From: Streptomyces flaveolus
Lineage (GTDB): Bacteria; Actinomycetota; Actinomycetes; Streptomycetales; Streptomycetaceae
Direction: 5' to 3'
Length of the DNA stretch: 64,000 nt
Assembly: GCF_014648815.1 (NCBI RefSeq)
Contig: NZ_BMRV01000015.1
Location: 62,001-126,000, forward strand
The notes under the pieces: generated by a model
The model's database searches: none
Told to the model about the DNA's origin: nothing
What the model saw: only the letters and a program-made list of their open reading frames with translations
Shown: piece after piece, positions 34,946-43,292 of the stretch
Layout: every line of letters starts with the position of its first letter
How positions within the stretch are numbered: the first letter of the stretch is position 1
Program-made: the position numbers and the translations under genes

Positions 34946-36676
34946 TCAGCCGCCCGCCTTCAGCAGCGCCGCCACGATGGGCCCCGCCGTGTCGCCGCCG
35001 TGACCGCCCTGCTGGACCACGCCCGCCGCGGCCAGGTCGCCCCGGTACGCGGTGAACCAGCCGTTGGGCTTGTCCTGGCCGTCGACCTCGGCGGACCCCG
35101 TCTTCGCGCCGACCTGACCGCTGACCCCGGCCATCGCCTCGGCCGCCGTACCGCTCGTGGCCGTGTAGGACATCAGCTCGCGCAGCTGCCCCAGCGTCGA
35201 CGCGGACATCGTGCGGGAGGCCTTGGCCGTCCTGCGCCCGTCGACCGACGGGTCGACCAGGTACGGCTGGTGGAAGGTGCCGGTGCGCACGGTCGCCGAC
35301 ACCGACGCCATGTTCAGCGGGTTCATCCGCACCCCGCCCTGCCCGATGAGGGAGGCGGCCATCGGCGCCGCGCTCTGCACCGGAACCGAGCCGTCGAAGC
35401 TCGGCACGCCGATCGCCCAGTCGTTCCTCGACAGGCCGAAGACCTGCTGGGCCTGCTTGGTCAGGTCGTCGTTCTCCAGCTTCGGGGCCTGGCTGATGAA
35501 GGCGGTGTTGCAGGACCGGGCGAAGCTGGCCTTGAACGTGCCGTTCTTGATCTCGAACTCGTCGTCGTTCTGGAACTTCCAGCCGCCGTAGCTGGAGTAC
35601 TTCGGGCACGGGTGCTGCTTGTCGGCCGACGCCAGGCCCTTCTCGATGAGCAGCGAGGCGGTGACGACCTTCATCGTGGAGCCGGGGGCGAGGGAGCCCT
35701 GGAAGGCGGTGTTGAAGCCGTGGCCGCCGTTGGCGACCGCGAGGATCTCCCCCGTCGAGGCGCGCAGCAGCACGACCGACGCCCGCGCCTTGCCCGCCAC
35801 CTGCTGCTCGGCGGCGGCCTGGAGGCCGGGGTCCAGGGTCGTCCGCACGGTGCCCGGCGTGCCCTCGCTCAGCTCCAGCAGGGTCTTGTCGGACGCCTTC
35901 GCCGCCTTGGACTCCTTGCCGCGGACCACGCGCAGTTCGATGCCCGCCGTGCCGCCGGCCTTCTTGCCGTACTTCTCGCGCAGCCCGTCCAGGACGGTGC
36001 CGAGCGACGGGTAGGTCGCGGCGGTGATCTCTCCGCCGTCGCGGTCCAGCGCCTTGACCGGGGGCGTCCCGGCCTCGCCGGTGACCAGCGTGTCGCCGTC
36101 CTTCAGCTCGGGGTGGACGACGGCGGCGTGCCAGTCGACGAGCGGCGCGCCGTCGCCGGCCCGGCGGACGACGGTCAGCGCGCTGTCGTAGGCGAGCGGC
36201 TTGCTGACCGCCTCCCCCTGCGGGGACGCGGCCTGCGGGGACGCGCTCTGCCGGGTCCCGTCCTGTGCCTCGCCCCCGTAGGCCACCGTCGCCCTGACGG
36301 AGAACGGGACCTTTGCGCCGGCCGGGGTGCCCGGGGTGAGCGTGGTGTCCGTGACGTGGGCGTCCTTCGTCCAGCCGGTGAGCAGGGCCGTGGCCGCCTC
36401 GGCGTCGTCGGTCGCGGCGGCCGCGGCGGCGACGTCACCCCGCTGCCAGGCCGTGAGGAACCGCTGGGCGGCCGTGGTCACCTCGGCAGCCGTCAGCGGA
36501 CCGGCCGGCGCCTTGTCCTCGGCCGCCGCGGACGTCGTCCGCCCGGTCTCCTCGGCCGCGGCCCCGCCGTACAGCGCCCACGCGCCGGCTCCCGCGCCCA
36601 CGACCACGGCGACCACTCCGCCGACCAGGGCCGGTCTCGTCTTCCGTCGCCCGGCGACGGCCCTTCTGCTGCCCAC
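34946..36676 (-). CDS. Penicillin-binding protein with MecA-like N-terminal domain
   Basis: A 576-residue membrane-anchored transpeptidase. Layout: short basic cytoplasmic start, one transmembrane helix at about 17-38, an NTF2-like MecA N-terminal domain at about 60-190, then the transpeptidase domain. The three active-site motifs are present: STMK (nucleophile), SCN and KTGSAEVDG. It has no transglycosylase domain, so it is a class B PBP cross-linking peptidoglycan outside the membrane. A paralogue lies directly upstream on the same strand. The GTG at 36674-36676 starts it. This class is linked to sporulation-specific or redundant wall synthesis in streptomycetes. Confidence 0.92.
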   Translation of the reverse strand: MGSRRAVAGRRKTRPALVGGVVAVVVGAGAGAWALYGGAAAEETGRTTSAAAEDKAPAGPLTAAEVTTAAQRFLTAWQRGDVAAAAAATDDAEAATALLTGWTKDAHVTDTTLTPGTPAGAKVPFSVRATVAYGGEAQDGTRQSASPQAASPQGEAVSKPLAYDSALTVVRRAGDGAPLVDWHAAVVHPELKDGDTLVTGEAGTPPVKALDRDGGEITAATYPSLGTVLDGLREKYGKKAGGTAGIELRVVRGKESKAAKASDKTLLELSEGTPGTVRTTLDPGLQAAAEQQVAGKARASVVLLRASTGEILAVANGGHGFNTAFQGSLAPGSTMKVVTASLLIEKGLASADKQHPCPKYSSYGGWKFQNDDEFEIKNGTFKASFARSCNTAFISQAPKLENDDLTKQAQQVFGLSRNDWAIGVPSFDGSVPVQSAAPMAASLIGQGGVRMNPLNMASVSATVRTGTFHQPYLVDPSVDGRRTAKASRTMSASTLGQLRELMSYTATSGTAAEAMAGVSGQVGAKTGSAEVDGQDKPNGWFTAYRGDLAAAGVVQQGGHGGDTAGPIVAALLKAGG

Positions 36677-36754
36677 TCGCGTCCCGTTCCTCCGCGTCGC
36701 CCGGAAGTCCCGGGCCCCTGCTGCCGCACCCTTGCCACGACGGCGACCACCCTA

Positions 36755-36935
36755 GGGGGTGTCGTTCGGATCTTGCCGGGGTCACCGGGTCCGGCACGCG
36801 CATCTGCGGCGTTGTCGGTTGCCAGGGCTCCGCCCTGTCGCCCTCCTCCGCCTTTCGGCTGCACGCACCGGACCCCGCTCGGGGCAGCTGCAGAGCACCG
36901 CTGCCTGGACTCGGCCTGGGCCGAACGACACCCCC
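36755..36935. mobile_element. MITE-like element, 181 bp with 15-bp terminal inverted repeats
   Basis: GGGGGTGTCGTTCGG at 36755-36769 is the exact reverse complement of 36921-36935. No gene with recognisable homology lies inside. If the ends are taken one base inward, the flanks read CTAG (36752-36755) and CTCG (36935-36938), close to the CTAG target duplication of IS5-type elements. It sits between the two PBP genes and so forms part of the promoter region of the downstream one. Confidence 0.65.
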
Positions 36936-36963
36936 TCGGGCGTCCCGCCCCACCGGAGCGTGC

Positions 36964-38601
36964 TCAGCCGCCTGCCCGCAGCACGTCCGCCACGATCGGA
37001 CCGGCCGCGTCACCGCCGTGGCCGCCCTGCTGGGCCATGGCCGCCGCCGCGACGTCGTAGCGGAAGCCGGTGAACCAGCTGTCGGACGTGGCCTTCCCGT
37101 CGACCTCGGCCGAGCCGGTCTTGGCGCCGATGTCGCCGCCGAGCCCGGACATGGCGTTCACGGCGGTGCCCTGGGTCGCGGTGAGCCGCATCATCTGCTT
37201 GAGCTGGGAGGCGGTGCTCTGCGGCAGCCCCTTGGCGGTGGCCAGCTGCCGGCCGTCCAGCTCCGGCGGGACCAGGTACGGCTGGCGGAACTCGCCGGTG
37301 ATGGCGGTCGCCGTCACCGAGGCCATGTTCAGCGGGTTCATCTGGACCTGGCCCTGGCCGATGGCGCCCGCCGCGCGGTCGGGGCCGCTGACGGCGGGGA
37401 CGCTGCCGTCGAAGGAGACGATGCCGGTCTGCCAGTCGTCCCGGCCCAGCCCGAACCGCTCCTGGGCCTCCTGCGTCAGCGACGAGTCGGTGAGCGGGTC
37501 CTCGTCGATGAGCTTGATGAAGCCCGTGTTGCAGGACCGCAGGAAGTCGTCGGCGAGCGTGGCGCCCGTGTCGGGCTTCATTTTGGTGAGGTTCTTGAAG
37601 GTCTGGCTCTGCCAGGTCGCCGTGTCCGGGCAGGGCGCCGGGCTGTTCATCGAGGCCACGCCGTTGTCGATGAGCATGGCGGCGGTGATGATCTTCATGG
37701 TGGAGCCGGGGGCGACCCGGCCCTGGAAGGCCGCGTTGAAGCCGTCCGCGCGGTTGTTCGCCACGGCCAGCACCTCGCCGGTGCTCGGCTTGACGGCGAC
37801 CACCGAGGACTCGTCGAACCTGCCGACCGCCCGCTCGGCCGCCGCCTGCACGCTCGCGCTGAGCGTGGTGCGCAGCTTGCCGGGCCTGCCCTCGGTCACC
37901 GTCAGCAACGGGGTGTCCGGGGCCTGGGTCATGGTGTGCCGGATCGCCAGCTCGACGCCGGGCGTGCCGCCGGCCTTGTCGCCGTACTTCTCGCGCAGGG
38001 TGGCGAGGACCGGGCCGAGCGAGGGGTACTTCTCCTTCGTCAGCACGGTGCCGTCGCGGTCGACCGCCTGGATCTGCGGGGTCGCCGACTCCTCGGTGAC
38101 CAGCGTGTCGCCGTCCTTCAGCTGGGGATGGACGACGGCCGGGTCCCAGTCGACCAGCGCCCGCCCGGAGGTCTGCCCGCGCACCACGGTCAGCTCGCTC
38201 CGGTACGTCAGCGGCTTCGACTGGCCGTCGTAGGAGACCTTCGCCTTCACGGTGAACGGCACGGTCATGCCGCTCACGCTCACCTCGCCGGGCGTGATCT
38301 CGACGCCGGTGATGCGGGCGTCCTCGCCGTAGGCCGTGAGCAGCGTCCCGGCGATCGCGGCGTTGTTCGTGTACGAGGCCGCCGTCGTCGCGTCACCCTT
38401 CTCCCACGCGGTGAGGAACTTGTCCGCGGTCTCCTTCACCTCGTCGCCGCTCGGCGGCCCGCTCTTCGTGGACGCCCCGGCCGCACCGGAGCCCCCGCCC
38501 CCGTCCAGCGCCGACACGACGTTGTAGGCGCCGTACCCGGCCCCGCCCACCATCACGGCGAACACGCCGCCTATGACGGCGGCCTTCACCCCCCTGCCCA
38601 T
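36964..38601 (-). CDS. Penicillin-binding protein with MecA-like N-terminal domain (paralogue)
   Basis: A 545-residue class B PBP, same plan as its neighbour: transmembrane helix at about 8-30, NTF2-like domain at about 50-170, transpeptidase motifs STMK, SCN and KTGSAEVDG. Shared blocks such as AVVHPQLKDGDTLVT, PGSTMK, GQVQMNPLNMASV and GGHGGDAAGPIVA show an old tandem duplication. Both ends are close in wording but the linkers differ, so the pair has diverged in sequence rather than being freshly copied. ATG at 38599-38601. A palindrome at 38641-38652 lies upstream. Confidence 0.92.
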   Translation of the reverse strand: MGRGVKAAVIGGVFAVMVGGAGYGAYNVVSALDGGGGSGAAGASTKSGPPSGDEVKETADKFLTAWEKGDATTAASYTNNAAIAGTLLTAYGEDARITGVEITPGEVSVSGMTVPFTVKAKVSYDGQSKPLTYRSELTVVRGQTSGRALVDWDPAVVHPQLKDGDTLVTEESATPQIQAVDRDGTVLTKEKYPSLGPVLATLREKYGDKAGGTPGVELAIRHTMTQAPDTPLLTVTEGRPGKLRTTLSASVQAAAERAVGRFDESSVVAVKPSTGEVLAVANNRADGFNAAFQGRVAPGSTMKIITAAMLIDNGVASMNSPAPCPDTATWQSQTFKNLTKMKPDTGATLADDFLRSCNTGFIKLIDEDPLTDSSLTQEAQERFGLGRDDWQTGIVSFDGSVPAVSGPDRAAGAIGQGQVQMNPLNMASVTATAITGEFRQPYLVPPELDGRQLATAKGLPQSTASQLKQMMRLTATQGTAVNAMSGLGGDIGAKTGSAEVDGKATSDSWFTGFRYDVAAAAMAQQGGHGGDAAGPIVADVLRAGG

Positions 38602-38626
38602 CGGCAGTCCCCTCCCCGTCGGACCC

Positions 38627-38652
38627 TGAACACGCTTTCTTGAACGCGTTCA
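38627..38652. promoter_or_regulatory. Repeated TGAACRCG and palindrome upstream of the PBP gene
   Basis: TGAACACG at 38627-38634 and TGAACGCG at 38641-38648 are direct repeats 14 bp apart; the second is part of the perfect palindrome TGAACGCGTTCA (38641-38652). They lie 26-51 bp before the PBP start, where an operator would act. Confidence 0.5.
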
Positions 38653-38739
38653 GAAGTAGTTGTGAGGTGCACTCTAGGTGCCGGGAGTGGCCCGCGGTAC
38701 GGGTGTGTCCGGAAGTTGTCCGAATGAGATGCGGTCGCG

Positions 38740-40485
38740 TCAGACCCAGGTGTCGAGCCACATCCGCGACCGCCACTCCTCCATGGGGATCGCCGTGCCG
38801 GTGTACAGGGGCCAGAAGTAGATGAAGTTCCAGGCGATCAGCAGCACCAGCACGCCCGCGCCAGTGGCCCCCGCCACGCGCCGGGTGTCGCCGCAGCCCG
38901 GCCGGCCCACGATCGCCCCCAGCAGCATCGCCACCGCCAGGCACAGGAAGGGCAGGAAGACGACGGCGTAGAACAGGAAGATCGTGCGCTCCTGGTAGAG
39001 GAACCAGGGCACGTAGCCGGCCGCCAGCCCGCAGGCGATGGCACCCGCGCGCCAGTCGCGGCGGAAGGCCCAGCGCCACAGGACGTACAGCAGGGCGAAG
39101 CAGCCGATCCACCACAGCAGCGGCGTGCCGATCGCCAGCACCTCGCGGGCGCACTTCTCGCCCGCGTCGGCCGGGCAGCCGTCCGTGCCGGCCCCCGGCG
39201 ACTCGTAGAAGTAGGAGACCGGGCGGCCCAGGACGATCCAGCTCCACGGGTTGGACTGGTACGTGTGCGGAGACGTCAGGTGGGTGTGGAACTCGTACAC
39301 CTGTGTCTCGTAGTGCCACAGGCTGCGCCACCAGTCCGGGAAGAGCCACGACCAGGAGCTGGTCCGGCCGTCGGCCGTCGCCCAGTCGCGGTAGTAGCCG
39401 CCGGAGCCGTCGGAGGGGGAGAGGATCCAGCCGGTCCAGGTCACGATGTAGGTGAGGACGGCGACCGGCACGGTCGACAGGAACGCCCAGCCCAGGTCGT
39501 GCTTCAGGACCGCCAGGTACGGCCGGCGGGCGCCCGCGACCCGGCGGGAGCCGACGTCCCAGAGCACGGCCATCACGCAGAACGCCGCCATGACGTACAG
39601 GCCGTTCCACTTGGTGGCCGCGGCCAGGCCCAGCATCACCCCGGCCGCCAGCCGCCAGGGCCGCCACCCGAGCCGCAGCGTCTCGGCGACGTGCGCGTCC
39701 GGGCGGACCCGGCCGTCGGCGTCCTCGGGCAGCGCGGCGGCGAGCTTCCCGCGGGCCCTGTCGCGGTCCACGACCAGGCAGCCGAACGCGGCCAGCACGA
39801 AGAACATCAGCACGCTGTCCAGCAGCGCGGTGCGGCTCATCACGAACGCCAGGCCGTCCACCGCCATCAGCGCGCCCGCCAGGCACCCCAGGAACGTGGA
39901 GCGGAACAGCCGGCGCCCGATCCGGCACAGCAGCAGCACCGACAGCGTGCCGAGCAGCGCCGTCATGAACCGCCAGCCGAACGGGTCGAACCCGAACATC
40001 AGCTCGCCCAGCCCGATCACGTACTTGCCGACCGGCGGATGCACGACGTACGCCGCGTCCGTCGGGATCGGGACGTCCCCGCCCGAGTTCAGGATCAGGT
40101 CGTTGGCGTTCTTGTCCCAGTTGACCTCGAAGCCACGGTGGATCAGCGCCCAGGCGTCCTTGGCGTAGTACGTCTCGTCGAATATCACCGCCTTCGGGCT
40201 GCCCAGGTTCCAGAACCGCAGCACGCCCGCCAGCAGCGTCACCAGCAGCGGTCCGCCCCAGCCCGACCAGCGCCCGATCCGGTCGGCCGCCGTCTTCGAC
40301 AGGCCGAGGAAGGTCCACAGCCGCGGGCCGGGCCGCGTGTACGGCGGCACCAGCCGGTCGCGGACGTCGCCCGCGGGCAGCCCCGCCGTGTAGCCGAAGC
40401 GGCGCAGCCGCTGCTGCCAGGTGGGCCCCTGGTCGGGCGGTGCCTGGTCCTGCCGGAGGTCCGTGGAGGACGCGGTACTGGTCAC
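38740..40485 (-). CDS. pmt: Dolichyl-phosphate-mannose protein mannosyltransferase (PMT)
   Basis: A 581-residue multi-pass membrane glycosyltransferase that moves mannose from polyprenyl-phosphate-mannose to Ser/Thr of secreted proteins. The first external loop has the catalytic FDETYYAKDAW; later motifs include VHPPVGKY, RTALLDSVLMFF, NGLYVMAAF and HTYQSNPWSWIVLGRPVSYFYE. About eleven hydrophobic helices are visible. GTG at 40483-40485 starts it, before the methyltransferase gene on the other strand. Together with polyprenyl-phosphate-mannose synthase elsewhere it glycosylates lipoproteins and is also the phage phiC31 receptor pathway in Streptomyces. Confidence 0.93.
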   Translation of the reverse strand: MTSTASSTDLRQDQAPPDQGPTWQQRLRRFGYTAGLPAGDVRDRLVPPYTRPGPRLWTFLGLSKTAADRIGRWSGWGGPLLVTLLAGVLRFWNLGSPKAVIFDETYYAKDAWALIHRGFEVNWDKNANDLILNSGGDVPIPTDAAYVVHPPVGKYVIGLGELMFGFDPFGWRFMTALLGTLSVLLLCRIGRRLFRSTFLGCLAGALMAVDGLAFVMSRTALLDSVLMFFVLAAFGCLVVDRDRARGKLAAALPEDADGRVRPDAHVAETLRLGWRPWRLAAGVMLGLAAATKWNGLYVMAAFCVMAVLWDVGSRRVAGARRPYLAVLKHDLGWAFLSTVPVAVLTYIVTWTGWILSPSDGSGGYYRDWATADGRTSSWSWLFPDWWRSLWHYETQVYEFHTHLTSPHTYQSNPWSWIVLGRPVSYFYESPGAGTDGCPADAGEKCAREVLAIGTPLLWWIGCFALLYVLWRWAFRRDWRAGAIACGLAAGYVPWFLYQERTIFLFYAVVFLPFLCLAVAMLLGAIVGRPGCGDTRRVAGATGAGVLVLLIAWNFIYFWPLYTGTAIPMEEWRSRMWLDTWV

Positions 40486-40582
40486 CGCGCCATCGTAGGG
40501 AACCGTGCTGTGCACGTCCCGCGCACGGCCCTCACCGGTCCGGATGCGTCCCCGTCCGCGCACCCCTGGGAGGATGGGGGAC

Positions 40583-41431
40583 GTGACTGGAACCCTTGTA
40601 CTGGCGGGCACTCCCATCGGCGACGTCCAGGACGCCCCGCCCCGGCTCGCCGCGGAACTCGCGGGCGCCGACGTCGTCGCCGCCGAGGACACCCGGCGGC
40701 TGCGCCGGCTCACCCAGGCGCTCGGGGTGACGCCCAAGGGGCGCGTCGTGTCGTACTTCGAGGGCAACGAGTCCGCCCGTACGCCCGAACTGGTCGAGGA
40801 GCTGGTGGGCGGCGCGCGCGTGCTGCTGGTGACCGACGCCGGCATGCCCTCGGTGTCCGACCCGGGCTACCGGCTGGTCGCCGCGGCCGTCGAGCGGGAC
40901 GTCAAGGTGACCGCCGTGCCCGGCCCGTCCGCCGTGCTCACCGCCCTCGCGCTGTCCGGGCTGCCGGTCGACCGGTTCTGCTTCGAGGGCTTCCTGCCCC
41001 GCAAGGCCGGCGAACGGCTCGGCCGGCTGCGCGAGGTCGCCGGGGAGCGCCGGACCCTCGTCTACTTCGAGGCCCCGCACCGCCTCGACGACACCCTCGC
41101 CGCGATGGCCGAGGTGTTCGGCGCCGACCGGCGGGCCGCCGTCTGCCGGGAGCTGACCAAGACGTACGAGGAGGTCAGGCGTGGCGGCCTCGGCGAGCTC
41201 GCCGCGTGGGCCGCCGAAGGGGTGCGCGGCGAGATCACCGTCGTGGTCGAGGGTGCACCGGACACCGGGCCCGAGGAGGTCGGCCCCGAGGAACTGGTGC
41301 GCCGGGTGCGGGTGCGCGAGGAGGCCGGGGAGCGGCGCAAGGAGGCGATCGCCGCGGTGGCCGCCGAGGCGGGCGTCCCCAAGCGGGAGGTGTTCGACGC
41401 GGTGGTCGCCGCGAAGCACGCCGGAGCATAG
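40583..41431 (+). CDS. rsmI: 16S rRNA (cytidine(1402)-2'-O)-methyltransferase
   Basis: A 282-residue SAM-dependent methyltransferase of the tetrapyrrole-methylase fold that modifies the ribosomal P-site. Signature blocks: GTLVLAGTPIGDVQDAPPRLAAEL, ADVVAAEDTRRLRRLT, VTDAGMPSVSDPGYRLV and VPGPSAVLTALALSGL. The C-terminal KREVFDAVVAAK stretch is typical of RsmI. GTG at 40583 has GGGAGG about ten bases upstream. It is divergent from pmt across about 100 bp. Confidence 0.92.
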   Translation: MTGTLVLAGTPIGDVQDAPPRLAAELAGADVVAAEDTRRLRRLTQALGVTPKGRVVSYFEGNESARTPELVEELVGGARVLLVTDAGMPSVSDPGYRLVAAAVERDVKVTAVPGPSAVLTALALSGLPVDRFCFEGFLPRKAGERLGRLREVAGERRTLVYFEAPHRLDDTLAAMAEVFGADRRAAVCRELTKTYEEVRRGGLGELAAWAAEGVRGEITVVVEGAPDTGPEEVGPEELVRRVRVREEAGERRKEAIAAVAAEAGVPKREVFDAVVAAKHAGA

Positions 41432-41791
41432 GGCGGGACGCGAGGGCACCCGCTCGGGAGAGCGGGGGCTGTCCGCGCCGCGCCTGCGCGACGGCGACGA
41501 CGCGCGTCGGCGCGCAGACGACGGCGGCCGTGCGCGCCCGCGCGGGAACGACGCGGGCGTTGCGCGCCTGCGCGGGCAGGACGGGCGTCATGCGCGCCTG
41601 CGCCCCATGGGTGGGCAAACAGGCCCTCCGCAAGGCAAAGCCCCGCCCCGCCCGCCGGGGGCGCTCGGGCAAGGAACGCCCAAAACGGCTCCAATACTCG
41701 ACAGGACTGATGCGTTCCTGTCGGGCGAGGCGTCCACTGGACGCAGGGGGACGTACCCGTTCCCCACGTCCAGCGGACAGCAGGAGCCGGC
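41432..41791. repeat. Non-coding gap with 30-bp GC-rich degenerate tandem repeat
   Basis: The only 360-bp gap without a supported gene in this half. Units beginning TGCGCGCCYGCGCGGGM lie at 41531-41560, 41561-41590 and 41591-about 41606, in exact 30-bp register, and two weaker copies lie at about 41479-41530. The rest holds the promoter of the next gene; AGGAG stands about ten bases before its ATG. The longest open frames here have no homology I recognise. Confidence 0.6.
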
Positions 41792-42223
41792 ATGAGTGAG
41801 ATCACCGGGCAGCCCGGACTGCGGGCCGGAGCCACCGCCGTCGCCCACGAGTCGTACTCGTTCGCCTGCATGCGATGCGGGCACGGCTGGGAGCAGTCGT
41901 TCGAGATAGAGCACCACAAGGACGCCGACGGCCGCGAGTTCGTGCTCTACGTGGCGGACGGCCGCATCGTGCCCTCCCCGCTGAGCCGGCCCACGTGCGC
42001 CAACTGCGACAGCCACGTCGTACGGATCATGCGGCCGGGGCGCGTCGCCTCGGTGCGCGGCACCGGGCACGGCGTCCACCGGGTGCCGCCGGCCGGACCG
42101 CTGGAGGTCCCGCAGGTGCCCGAGCGGCCGGGACCGGGGACTCCGGGAACCTCGTCCGGGCACCGGCGCCGGCACCTGTCCGACCTCCTCCAGGCCCTCC
42201 ACCTCCAGCGCAGGGCGAGCTGA
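41792..42223 (+). CDS. Zinc-ribbon-like protein of unknown function
   Basis: A 143-residue cytosolic protein. Two CxxC pairs (CMRCGHGWEQSFEIEHH and CANCDSHVVRIMRPG, about 45 residues apart) should bind one zinc ion in a ribbon fold, possibly an RNA- or protein-binding one. The C-terminal half is Gly/Pro/Arg-rich and low in order, ending in a basic helix (RRRHLSDLLQALHLQRR). It is found in this place beside tatD in Streptomyces, as far as I recall. ATG at 41792 follows AGGAG. Function unknown. Confidence 0.78.
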   Translation: MSEITGQPGLRAGATAVAHESYSFACMRCGHGWEQSFEIEHHKDADGREFVLYVADGRIVPSPLSRPTCANCDSHVVRIMRPGRVASVRGTGHGVHRVPPAGPLEVPQVPERPGPGTPGTSSGHRRRHLSDLLQALHLQRRAS

Positions 42224-42278
42224 CCGTCCCGCGGCCTCCGGACATCCGCACGGCATGCTCCTTTCGTAGGATCGGGGC

Positions 42279-43169
42279 ATGCCTTCGAACGCCTCGGACC
42301 GGACCGACAAGAACGACGCCCCGCCGCTCCCCGAACCCCTGCGGGTACCGGTCGCCGACTCGCACACCCACCTCGACATGCAGTCGGGCACGGTGGCGGA
42401 GGGCCTCGCGAAGGCCGCGTCCGTCGGCGTCACCACGGTCGTCCAGGTCGGCTGCGACCTCGCCGGCTCCCGCTGGGCGGCCGAGACGGCGGCGGAGTAC
42501 GACGCCGTCCACGCCACCGTCGCCCTGCACCCCAACGAGGCCCCGCGCATCGTCCACGGCGACCCCGACGGCTGGTCGAGGCAGGGTGCGCGGCAGCCCG
42601 GCGGGGACGCGGCCCTGGACGACGCCCTCGCGGAGATCGACCGGCTGGCCGCGCTGCCGCAGGTCAAGGGCGTCGGCGAAACGGGCCTGGACTACTTCCG
42701 CACCGGGCCCGAGGGCAAGGAGGCCCAGGAGAGGTCCTTCCGCGCCCACATCGAGATCGCGAAGCGGCACGGCAAGGCCCTGGTCATCCACGACCGCGAC
42801 GCCCACGCCGACGTCCTGCGCGTCCTCAAGGAGGAGGGCGCCCCCGAGCGCACCGTGTTCCACTGCTACTCCGGCGACGCGGAGATGGCCGGGATCTGCG
42901 CCGAGGCCGGGTACTACATGTCGTTCGCCGGCAACGTCACCTTCAAGAACGCCCAGAACCTGCGCGACGCCCTCGCCCTCGCCCCGCTGGAACTGGTCCT
43001 GGTGGAGACCGACGCGCCGTTCCTGACGCCGGTCCCGTACCGGGGCCGCCCCAACGCGCCCTACCTGGTCCCGGTCACGGTGCGGGCGATGGCCGCCGTG
43101 CGCGGCATCGACGAGGACGCCCTGGCGACGGCCCTCGCGGCGAACACGGCCCGCGCTTTCGGCTACTGA
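42279..43169 (+). CDS. tatD: TatD family metal-dependent DNase
   Basis: A 296-residue metallohydrolase of the TatD family with a TIM-barrel fold and 3'-5' DNase activity in characterised members. Metal ligands are visible: the HxH motif His29/His31 in ADSHTHLD, GVGETGLDYFRTG with the bridging Glu, LVIHDRDAH, VFHCYSGD and the closing LVETDAPFLTP. ATG at 42279; a Pro-rich tail of about 20 residues precedes the domain. It is 55 bp after the zinc-ribbon gene and may be co-transcribed with it. Confidence 0.92.
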   Translation: MPSNASDRTDKNDAPPLPEPLRVPVADSHTHLDMQSGTVAEGLAKAASVGVTTVVQVGCDLAGSRWAAETAAEYDAVHATVALHPNEAPRIVHGDPDGWSRQGARQPGGDAALDDALAEIDRLAALPQVKGVGETGLDYFRTGPEGKEAQERSFRAHIEIAKRHGKALVIHDRDAHADVLRVLKEEGAPERTVFHCYSGDAEMAGICAEAGYYMSFAGNVTFKNAQNLRDALALAPLELVLVETDAPFLTPVPYRGRPNAPYLVPVTVRAMAAVRGIDEDALATALAANTARAFGY

Positions 43170-43227
43170 CACACGTACGGACACACATACGGACATACGG
43201 TGCGTCACTCGACGTAGCCGCGTCGCT

Positions 43228-43256
43228 TTGGAGAGTGACGGACGCTCGGCTAGGTT
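43228..43256 (+). promoter_or_regulatory. Promoter of the rpfB gene
   Basis: TTGGAG at 43228-43233, a 17-bp spacer, and TAGGTT at 43251-43256, close to the housekeeping sigma consensus. Transcription should begin near 43263, about 30 bases before the start codon. Confidence 0.6.
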
Positions 43257-43292
43257 CTGGGGGCCCGATCCGGACCCCTGGAGCGTGTCGGC

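Noticed and set aside
41479-41606. CRISPR array in the repeat region
   Set aside because: The units are directly adjacent 30-bp GC-rich copies without spacers, and no cas gene is present.
43170-43292. ydaO-type (c-di-AMP) riboswitch before rpfB
   Set aside because: Such switches precede some rpf genes in Streptomyces, but this gap is only 123 bp, shows a simple promoter at 43228-43256 and lacks the conserved core.
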